Positions 53,883 through 61,467 of a DNA stretch of 64,000 bases are shown in pieces. The notes under the pieces were generated by a model. The model did no database searches. It was not told the origin of the DNA and was given only the letters and a program-made list of their open reading frames with translations. The stretch is taken from contig NZ_JAHXYR010000010.1 in assembly GCF_019969845.1 (NCBI RefSeq), positions 124,001-188,000 on the forward strand, in the 5' to 3' direction. The position numbers were made by a program, and so were the translations under genes. Position 1 is the stretch's first letter; the number at the start of each line of letters is the position of its first letter. This DNA comes from Sphingobacterium sp. GVS05A (GTDB taxonomy: Bacteria > Bacteroidota > Bacteroidia > Sphingobacteriales > Sphingobacteriaceae).

Positions 53883-55754
53883 TTAAAATTTTAGGTCAAG
53901 TACTTTCGTCTCGTAAGCCGCCAGTTTGATTTTATGATCAGTTGGTTTCAGTGCCTGTTGACTGATGACGTCCACATAACCTGTTGCTTTTGCATTCCGT
54001 TCAGCGAAGCGGTCGAGCTTCACTTCCTTTTCCTGATCGTTGCAGTTCATCACAACCATTACAGTTTGCTGATCATTATAGCGGAAATAGACGTATACAC
54101 CATCCTCCGGCACATACTGCATCGTTTTTCCTGATTGCAGGACAGGATGCTGCTTGCGGTAGTTGGCGAGGGTGCGGACAAAAGACCACATCTCCTGCTC
54201 GGCTTCTGTCCGGCCTGCGACGGTGAATTTATCCTTCTTGTCGCCAGCAAAACCACCCTGAAAATCTTCGCGCAACAGACCATCCGGATTGGAAAAGTTC
54301 TTCATTAGGATCTCTGCTCCATAATACAATTGGGGGATCCCCCTTGTCGTCAGCAGCCAAGCCATAGCCGATTTATATTTTTGTACATTTTCGCCTACGA
54401 CCGAGAAAAAGCGATCCTTATCGTGATTGTCCAAAAAGATAACATTCTGTTGCGGTTGTGGGTATTGGTAGTCTGAGGCCAACGTGGTGTAAAGTTTATT
54501 TGCTCCTGCTGTCCATTCGCTCTTTTGATTGAGCGCATCCCCAATCGCATAATTCAGCTGAAAATCCGTTACCCCCATCAGCTTCGAATCAACCGCCTGT
54601 CCCACACGCTTCCCGCCTAGAAAATAAGCTTGGTTTGCGACCCCGTGTACCCATGTTTCACCAAAAAAAGTAAAGTTTGGATACTCCTTTTGAATGCGGT
54701 CGGTCCATTTTCCCATAAAATCCAGATCGTTGTAAGGATAGGTATCAATACGAAATCCGTCGATGGCTGCTGTCTCTATCCACCAGATATGACTTTGCGT
54801 CAAATAGTTCTGTACATACGGGTTCTGTTGGTTCATGTCCGGCATCGTCGGTACAAACCAGCCTTTGACCATTTTCTTTTTATCCGCCGCAGAGGCATAA
54901 GGATCGAAAACAGTCTGATCCTTGTAAGAGGTCTGGGTATATTCCGGCCATTCATTAAGCCAATCCGCCATGGGTTTGTCTTTCACCGTCCAATGGTAAC
55001 TGCCGATATGATTGGGTACGACATCAAAAATCAGTTTCATCCGGCGTTTATGCAACTGCTCGCCCAATTGGACATAGGTATCATTGCTTCCAAAACGTGG
55101 ATCAACATGATAGGTCTCGGTATTTGCATAACCATGATAGGAAGCTAAGGGCATATCGTTGGTCAATACGGGCGTCATCCAGACCGAGGTCACCCCCAGA
55201 TCCTGAAGATAATCCAGTTTACTGATTACGCCTTCGAGATCTCCACCATGCCTTAAATACATGGAATCCCGGTTCAAGCTCATATCCAACATCCCCTTTA
55301 CCTGATCATTTACCTTATTGCCATTCGCAAAACGGTCGGGCATAATCAGGTAGATCAAGTCTTCGCTGGTCACTCCCTGTGCTTTGACACGTTGATCTCG
55401 TTTTTTGAGTTCATAGCGATAGGTCAGCTTCTTCTTTCCCTGACTAAAGGTAAAGGTAGACCAGCCTGGTTGAGCTGCCGCTGTTATCTTCACATCCAAA
55501 AACAGGTAATTGGGATTTTCTGTCCGGTTCACCCGAAGGAGTTCGATGCCTTTGTTGTCAACCTGTACCTCACTTTTCCCAATCTGAGGGCCATAGACGA
55601 CAAGCTGCAAGGTTGGGTTTTCCATTCCTACCCACCAGTTCAGGGGTTCCACCCGCTGAATGGATTGCCCCTTTAAGGGGCTCCATCCAAGCGCTGTTAG
55701 TGCCACAATTCCTGTGGTAAGTCGTATCGTTGTTTTTAGTATGGTCGGCATCAT
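53883..55754 (-). CDS. GH13 periplasmic amylase, SusA/neopullulanase-like
   Basis: 623 residues with a signal peptide ending near LKGQS and no lipobox. An N-terminal cyclomaltodextrinase-type beta domain (about 33-120) precedes the GH13 barrel. Conserved regions are FDVVPNHIG (about 252-260), GFRIDTYPY with nucleophile Asp337, FFGETWV with acid/base Glu366, and FLDNHDKDRF with Asp445. Length and domain order match SusA of Bacteroides. It would cut malto-oligosaccharides in the periplasm to maltose and glucose for the MFS transporter. Its start overlaps the SusE stop by 4 bases (ATGA). Confidence 0.93.
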   Translation of the reverse strand: MMPTILKTTIRLTTGIVALTALGWSPLKGQSIQRVEPLNWWVGMENPTLQLVVYGPQIGKSEVQVDNKGIELLRVNRTENPNYLFLDVKITAAAQPGWSTFTFSQGKKKLTYRYELKKRDQRVKAQGVTSEDLIYLIMPDRFANGNKVNDQVKGMLDMSLNRDSMYLRHGGDLEGVISKLDYLQDLGVTSVWMTPVLTNDMPLASYHGYANTETYHVDPRFGSNDTYVQLGEQLHKRRMKLIFDVVPNHIGSYHWTVKDKPMADWLNEWPEYTQTSYKDQTVFDPYASAADKKKMVKGWFVPTMPDMNQQNPYVQNYLTQSHIWWIETAAIDGFRIDTYPYNDLDFMGKWTDRIQKEYPNFTFFGETWVHGVANQAYFLGGKRVGQAVDSKLMGVTDFQLNYAIGDALNQKSEWTAGANKLYTTLASDYQYPQPQQNVIFLDNHDKDRFFSVVGENVQKYKSAMAWLLTTRGIPQLYYGAEILMKNFSNPDGLLREDFQGGFAGDKKDKFTVAGRTEAEQEMWSFVRTLANYRKQHPVLQSGKTMQYVPEDGVYVYFRYNDQQTVMVVMNCNDQEKEVKLDRFAERNAKATGYVDVISQQALKPTDHKIKLAAYETKVLDLKF

Positions 55755-56770
55755 TTCTTGGTTAAAGTGTATGTATTCGCATTGAGATCAAGGACGATAT
55801 CGTAAGTTCCCGCATTTGCTACCGCGATATCGGCACCACCGGCGACAAGATTTCCATTGGAACCGCCGAAGTTGGTGCCCCAGTCATGATTCTTGCGAAA
55901 CTTGATCGCGCCGGCTGTTAAGTTGACCCTGAGTTTCCACAATTGGTTGGCATTATCGTATTTCATGTCTGTGTCTGCATCCCATCCTTTTGGCGTAGCA
56001 CTTCCGATGACACCCCAACTATGGTCTTTGAATATGATAGTATTCGCTGTTGTATTGACTTCAATTTCGAGGTTGCCTGCGCGCGGTGCTTTGATGTTAT
56101 CGCCGCTGTTATAGGCAATTTTACCCGTTGCCGTCTGCCCATAGGAATTTGCCCAATTACGTTCAGTGGTCAGCTTAAATTCCGAATTCGCCTCTGGGAA
56201 GGAAATAATGCCCGTGTAGACGCCGTTACTCGTCGGCGAGACAATGGATTCAGCAGTAGCCGGATCCCAGCCTTGGTATGCGCCGGGCACATACAAATAG
56301 CTTGTTGATGCATAAGGGACAGCTTTAAGGCTAGCTAAAGCAGAAAAAACCGCCGCAATTTTTGAATTGATACTTGACTTAAGCCGAACATCAAATTCAG
56401 AAGCCGTTCCTGTAGGAACGCCAAGAGAAAGCAAGTAACTATTCAATTCGTAGCCTGTGAATCCCATTGCGCTTCGTCCATTTGGAATAACGACTTCCTT
56501 TACCGTTTTGAAGTTGTCTCCTTTAAGGCCAAATTGAAGCACATTGGTCACCGCTGCCTGAAAACCAAAGTCAGGTTGGATCATCCGAAGGTGCAATACC
56601 GTATCATTCGCATTTGCTTTGGACAAGGTCAGATTCGTCTTGTCAAGCGTTAAAGTCGCCGGTTTTACAGCGTCGGTACTCGCCAATCTTGCTTGTGTTT
56701 CGTCTTTTTTACAACTCTGGAAAGTCGCCAATAGCAGTAGCACCAATCCTATATAATGTATTATTTTCAT
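55751..56770 (-). CDS. susE: SusE-like starch-binding outer-membrane lipoprotein
   Basis: 339 residues. The lipobox is TFQSC (Cys20). An N-terminal SusE/SusF immunoglobulin-like domain (about 35-135) has the pattern LTLDKTNLTLSKANANDTVL. Two carbohydrate-binding domains follow at about 150-240 and 245-339, with YVPGAYQGWDPATAESIVSP, the matching GVIGSATPKGWDADTDMKYD, and WKLRVNLTAGAIKFRKNHDW. Bacteroides SusE and SusF hold starch at the cell surface with such domains and have no catalytic activity. The position right after susC and susD supports the call. The next gene overlaps by 4 bases. Confidence 0.9.
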   Translation of the reverse strand: MKIIHYIGLVLLLLATFQSCKKDETQARLASTDAVKPATLTLDKTNLTLSKANANDTVLHLRMIQPDFGFQAAVTNVLQFGLKGDNFKTVKEVVIPNGRSAMGFTGYELNSYLLSLGVPTGTASEFDVRLKSSINSKIAAVFSALASLKAVPYASTSYLYVPGAYQGWDPATAESIVSPTSNGVYTGIISFPEANSEFKLTTERNWANSYGQTATGKIAYNSGDNIKAPRAGNLEIEVNTTANTIIFKDHSWGVIGSATPKGWDADTDMKYDNANQLWKLRVNLTAGAIKFRKNHDWGTNFGGSNGNLVAGGADIAVANAGTYDIVLDLNANTYTLTKK

Positions 56771-56826
56771 TTCTAAACATCTATTTATTAATCACTTAAA
56801 CAAACCCTTCTACCCAGACTTTAATC

Positions 56827-56868
56827 CTTCTATCGCAACGATAGAAGCTGTGGGATCAAAGTTTGATC
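56827..56868 (-). promoter_or_regulatory. Two tight hairpins between susD and susE
   Basis: CTTCTATCG (56827-56835) pairs perfectly with CGATAGAAG (56839-56847) with a 3-base loop. Just beside it GATCAA/TTGATC forms a second stem (56854-56868). They lie directly after the SusD stop on the minus strand, in the only long gap (104 bases) of the otherwise tightly packed operon. They probably shape the relative amounts of susCD and the downstream genes. Confidence 0.55.
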
Positions 56869-56874
56869 ATCCGG

Positions 56875-58470
56875 TTAATTGTAGCCAGGATTCTGTACTA
56901 GATTCGAATTCGCTATAATATCCGAAGCAGGCAACGGAAACAACGATCTATACCCTGCAACTGCCTGACCGCCAAGCACGCCCCCTTTAAAAGGCCAGAG
57001 GTAACTATCCCCGGTAAATTTGCCATAACGGATCAGATCCGAACGTCTAAATCCTTCCCAGTAGAGTTCCTTCACACGCTCGTTGAGAATATCGTCCAAC
57101 GAAAGGTTTGTCAAGTTGCCCGTATTGTTACCATAGGCACGTACACGTAATTTGTTAATATAGTCCAATGCCTTTACTAAAGTACCGCCAGAACCACCGC
57201 GTAAAGTTGCTTCGGCATAGATCAAGTTCATTTCTGCCAGACGGATCAATGGGAAATCTACGGATGCAACGAAGCCTTCGGCAGCCGGAGGAGCAGTCTT
57301 ACCATCCTTGTTTACATTGCGGAATTTGGTTACTGCCAGCCCCTGTTTATAGACGGCAATATCTTCAATTTTAACACTTGTATTCAAGTGAAACATTGCC
57401 CGCTTATCTGTTGCTCCGGAATAGTCCCCAAAAATAGTTGCGATATTATCACGTGTTCTATTACCGGCCCAGCCTCCGCCCGGTACACCAAAAGATGTCG
57501 GATTCATTGTTGCGTCAATCGCTGCATTGATCAGGTAAGTTGTTCCACCCTTGCTCTGAGTCTTGGTCCCATCATAAGGTAGATAGAAAATAAACTCAGG
57601 GTTGTTCTTATCATTATCAGCATAGAAAAGCTCACGATAATTTGCCCCTAGACGATAAGCCGAATTCAATACTTTTTCCGAATAGGTGATGGCTTCAGTA
57701 TATTTTTTATTCCCGGCGCCTAGGTATACTTCGGCATTGAGATACAAACGAGCCAGCAATCCCCATGCTGCGACCTGATCCACCCGACCATATACATTCT
57801 GTTTAGGCCCCTTTAGTTGTCCTGCTACTTCCAACAGTTCTTTCTCCACATAAGCGAAAAGCGCTGGTCTTTTAATCTGGGGAGGAGCCACCTTACCTAC
57901 AGGCGTTTCTTCGGTCACAAATGGTGGATTTCCGAACAAATCAAGTAATACCCAATAGTTGTATGCGCGTAAGAATCTTGCTTCGGCGCGATAATAAGCT
58001 ATTTCAGCTTTATCAGCATCCGAAATTCCCCGCGCGCTTAATTTGGCATCGGTACTTTCTCTTAAAAACTCATTGACCAAGGTTGCGCTATAGATGCAAC
58101 GGGTGTAGAGTCCACGGAGCATAGGATTGCTATCGTCAAAATTGAGATAGTCCAGACCGCTGATGCCAGGGTCGTTAAGCCATGCACATGCAGCCTCATC
58201 GGTGGTGAGTTCCTGCGCGTTCCAAAAAAGGCGTAAAAAATCCGAGGTTCCGGCATCCAGGCCACCTAGATCCGAATTGTTTGGCCCCGAGGTACTCGTC
58301 AGTACCAATGAGCCATATAATCTGGCAAAGGATGAAGTATAACCCTTAAAATCCTGGTAGGCAACATCCGCTGTAATATCATTGGTCGGTTTTAGATCCA
58401 GATCCTTATGGCAGCTGCTCAAAGCAATGGTCAGTAAACAGACGCCTATATATTTATTTAAACTTTTCAT
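56875..58470 (-). CDS. susD: SusD-like starch-binding outer-membrane lipoprotein
   Basis: 531 residues with lipobox ALSSC (Cys20). SusD marks include YRAEARFLRAYNYWVLLDLFGNPPFVTEE near 150-180, FPLIRLAEMNLIYAEATLRGG, and LNERVKELYWEGFRRSDLIRYGKFTG, ending FPLPASDIIANSNLVQNPGYN. It would bind helical starch segments at the surface as the lid of the SusC porin coded 10 bases upstream. The starch assignment comes from the flanking SusE and GH13 genes. Confidence 0.93.
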   Translation of the reverse strand: MKSLNKYIGVCLLTIALSSCHKDLDLKPTNDITADVAYQDFKGYTSSFARLYGSLVLTSTSGPNNSDLGGLDAGTSDFLRLFWNAQELTTDEAACAWLNDPGISGLDYLNFDDSNPMLRGLYTRCIYSATLVNEFLRESTDAKLSARGISDADKAEIAYYRAEARFLRAYNYWVLLDLFGNPPFVTEETPVGKVAPPQIKRPALFAYVEKELLEVAGQLKGPKQNVYGRVDQVAAWGLLARLYLNAEVYLGAGNKKYTEAITYSEKVLNSAYRLGANYRELFYADNDKNNPEFIFYLPYDGTKTQSKGGTTYLINAAIDATMNPTSFGVPGGGWAGNRTRDNIATIFGDYSGATDKRAMFHLNTSVKIEDIAVYKQGLAVTKFRNVNKDGKTAPPAAEGFVASVDFPLIRLAEMNLIYAEATLRGGSGGTLVKALDYINKLRVRAYGNNTGNLTNLSLDDILNERVKELYWEGFRRSDLIRYGKFTGDSYLWPFKGGVLGGQAVAGYRSLFPLPASDIIANSNLVQNPGYN

Positions 58471-58480
58471 TGTTATTCAT

Positions 58481-61456
58481 TTAAAAATTCACATTTACAC
58501 CTAATACATAGGTACGTGGTCTAGGATAGAAACGGTCATCTATTCCATTCGAAATCTCGGGGTCAACGCCTTTATATTTGCTGATGGTAAATACATTCTG
58601 TACGGTTGCTGAAATCGACATAGACGCCTTACTATTCCGTATAAATTTTCCTAGATTGTAGCTTAAATTGATATTATCCATCTTTAAGAAAGAAGCATTC
58701 TTGATGTAATAATCACTTTGTAGCTGTTTGAGGAGAAAATTGGTATTTAGAAAGTCCACTGGTGCGTTGTTAACGACCAAAACTGCCTGATCATTTATGT
58801 TGGCACCACTTCCCAGATTAGAGGAAACATTGTCGTACACATAGTTATCCAGATTTGCACGCAACACCGTGGATGCTGACCATTTTTTGTAACTGTAGGC
58901 TGCCGTAAAACCTAAAAGATATTTAGGCAATGGAGATTTATATAAATACCGATCATTATCACTAATCACACCATCGCCATTACGATCGACGTAAACGCCT
59001 TCTACCGGATGCCCCTGCTCATCATACACCTGCTGGAAAACATTGAAACTATTGGGCATAAAATCCACCTTATGTGCCTGAATATTCCCGCCTGTTCCAC
59101 CGCGGATACCACCTGTCTCCACTATAAAACCTGGATCATCGCTTTGCGTCAGGTTAGTCACCTTGCTTTTGTTGTAGGTAAAATTGAAACCCAGATCCAA
59201 CGAAGAACGCTCTGTTTTTAAGGGAATATAGTGAAGGTTAAACTCCAAGCCCTGATTTTCCATATTACCGATATTGGTCAATAGGAAATTACTAAAATTA
59301 GATCCCACCGGAATTGGAATAGTGCTCAATAAGTCTTTAGTCTTTTTCGAATAGTAATCTATACTTCCATAGAATCTGTTATCCTGAAAACCAAAGTCGA
59401 TACCTGCATTATAGGTTGTAGTACTTTCCCAACGAATATCGCGGTCGTAAACTAAAGGTGAATTCAGGTAATAATAGGTATCACCGAAACGGTACATGGA
59501 TTCATTACCACTGATGGAATAATTAGGCATGTAGGAATAATTAGCAATACCATCTTGCTGTCCGGTTTGTCCATAACTCAGGCGAACCTTCAGATCCGAT
59601 ACGGCATCCAGCTGTTTTAAGAAGCTTTCGTTTTTGGCACGCCAGGTAAAGCCTACAGATGGGAAATAGCCCCAAGCATTATTATTTTGTTGGTCAAACC
59701 GCGAAGAGCCATCAATACGTAGGGTTCCTGAAAGGATATAACGGTTGTCAAATGAATAAATCAAACGACCATAGTAGGATATCAGCAAATTTTCGGGTTT
59801 GTCAAAGGCCCGCGTTGGTTCATTTAAGATCCTATCCCCCTCAGCGTTGGTCCGGTTGAAATTATAGACTTTACTGCTGTTTTTATAATAGCCATACCCC
59901 AATGTTGCATCGATATTACTTTTAATTGCAGAAAGCTCCTTATCGTATTTTAGGTAAAACTCCAGGGTTTTGTTATTGATATCGGTCTTATATTCCGTGC
60001 GTTCTCCGCCCTCATTAAAATTACGTGCTGCAATTGCCGGTGTCAATGTATTCCCTTTGGACCGGGCCAGATCGTAGCCGACATTTAAGTTAGCATGTAG
60101 TTCCGGCAGGAAGTGAAAACTATAATCCAATTTTGCATTACCGATACTACGGAACACATCCCCTTTATCTTTACGAAGCTCCAGCAAGGCCAGCGGGTTG
60201 CGGGGCGCATTGGGGTTGGGTTTTCCTCCTTGTATCCACTCATAATATCCACCAAAGCTATTTTTATCGTCCACATAGACGGGCTGTGTCGGATCGAACT
60301 GTATAGCCGAACCGATGGCATCCTGTGTTGCAAATTTGGACTTTGACCAGGTCCCGCGTACATTCACATCCAACGAAAGGTGATTGTCGAGAAATTTCGG
60401 TGTCAAGGCCAGCGCCGCTGTTGTACGTTTGAGGTTATCATTTTTCAGCACCCCGTCCTGATTCATGTATCCAGCCGAAATGCGGTAAGGCATGTTTCCT
60501 GCTTTGGAAGCGATATTGATGTTGTTATCCGTGGTAAAAGCATTGCCATAGATCACATCCTGCCAATCGGTATTGGCCGTCCCCAGCAGCTTTTTCATGA
60601 CATCGGTTCCATTTGTATTGACATAGTCCCGAATCTGATCGGCAGTCAGCAGATCTACCTTTTTGCCCACGGTAGCCAAGGAGTTTTGTGTAGAAAAATT
60701 GATTTGCGTACCCGATCGACTCCCTTTTTTTGTGGTGATCAGGATAACACCATTAGACGCACGAGAACCATAGATGGCTGTAGCGTTAGCATCTTTCAGG
60801 ATGGTAAATGTCTCGATGTCATTGGGGTTGATCAAGCTTAACGGATTGGCCACACCTGATACCGATCCGCCGGCCAATGGAATACCGTCTACCACAATCA
60901 ATGGATCATTGCTGGCATTCAGGGAGGCTCCTGTACGGATGCGGATAGTACTACCTGCACCCGGCTGTCCACCACTTGTGGTGATCTGTACCCCCGGCAC
61001 CTTACCCATGATCAATTGTTCGGGCGAGGAAATCTGCCCTTTTTGAAAGTCTTTGGAAGTAACTGTGCTGATCGAACCGGTAAGTTCACTCTTTTTCTGC
61101 GTACCATAACCGATCACAACCACTTCTTCCAATTGGCTTGCATCCGATTTAAGGTATAAATTTAAAGGCTTACTGCCCTCTCGCACCTGAATCAGGGTAT
61201 CGAGTGTAGCATAACCTACCATACTGACTTTCAGGCGCAATTTTCCCGCTTTCAATCTATCCAAGCTAAAATCCCCGTTTGCATTGGTAGACAGCGATCG
61301 CTGAATATCCTCGAAGCGCAGCGTTGCGCCACTCAAGGAAGTTCCTTTCTGGTCCATTACTTTCCCTTGAAGCGTGGCCTGCTGTGCGAATGCCGAAGCA
61401 CTCACCCCGAGTAACATGTTCAAGGCCCAAAATGGACGTAATAGCTGTTTGTTCAT
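58481..61456 (-). CDS. susC: SusC-like TonB-dependent maltodextrin transporter
   Basis: 991 residues. The signal peptide ends SAFAQ. A carboxypeptidase-regulatory domain spans about 28-108 (LQGKVMDQKGTSLSGATLRFED), followed by LEEVVVIGYGTQKKSELTGS, a plug with YGSRASNGVILITTKKG, and the barrel ending YVLGVNVNF. There is no STN domain, so no sigma/FecR control is expected. It would import malto-oligosaccharides with TonB energy. It lies 11 bases after the GH13 lipoprotein gene and 10 bases before susD. Confidence 0.95.
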   Translation of the reverse strand: MNKQLLRPFWALNMLLGVSASAFAQQATLQGKVMDQKGTSLSGATLRFEDIQRSLSTNANGDFSLDRLKAGKLRLKVSMVGYATLDTLIQVREGSKPLNLYLKSDASQLEEVVVIGYGTQKKSELTGSISTVTSKDFQKGQISSPEQLIMGKVPGVQITTSGGQPGAGSTIRIRTGASLNASNDPLIVVDGIPLAGGSVSGVANPLSLINPNDIETFTILKDANATAIYGSRASNGVILITTKKGSRSGTQINFSTQNSLATVGKKVDLLTADQIRDYVNTNGTDVMKKLLGTANTDWQDVIYGNAFTTDNNINIASKAGNMPYRISAGYMNQDGVLKNDNLKRTTAALALTPKFLDNHLSLDVNVRGTWSKSKFATQDAIGSAIQFDPTQPVYVDDKNSFGGYYEWIQGGKPNPNAPRNPLALLELRKDKGDVFRSIGNAKLDYSFHFLPELHANLNVGYDLARSKGNTLTPAIAARNFNEGGERTEYKTDINNKTLEFYLKYDKELSAIKSNIDATLGYGYYKNSSKVYNFNRTNAEGDRILNEPTRAFDKPENLLISYYGRLIYSFDNRYILSGTLRIDGSSRFDQQNNNAWGYFPSVGFTWRAKNESFLKQLDAVSDLKVRLSYGQTGQQDGIANYSYMPNYSISGNESMYRFGDTYYYLNSPLVYDRDIRWESTTTYNAGIDFGFQDNRFYGSIDYYSKKTKDLLSTIPIPVGSNFSNFLLTNIGNMENQGLEFNLHYIPLKTERSSLDLGFNFTYNKSKVTNLTQSDDPGFIVETGGIRGGTGGNIQAHKVDFMPNSFNVFQQVYDEQGHPVEGVYVDRNGDGVISDNDRYLYKSPLPKYLLGFTAAYSYKKWSASTVLRANLDNYVYDNVSSNLGSGANINDQAVLVVNNAPVDFLNTNFLLKQLQSDYYIKNASFLKMDNINLSYNLGKFIRNSKASMSISATVQNVFTISKYKGVDPEISNGIDDRFYPRPRTYVLGVNVNF

Positions 61457-61467
61457 AAAATAACTGT

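Noticed and set aside
54630..55148. A 172-codon plus-strand open frame opposite the SusA-like amylase
   Set aside because: It is an antisense shadow of a conserved GH13 gene, with no family features in the translation.
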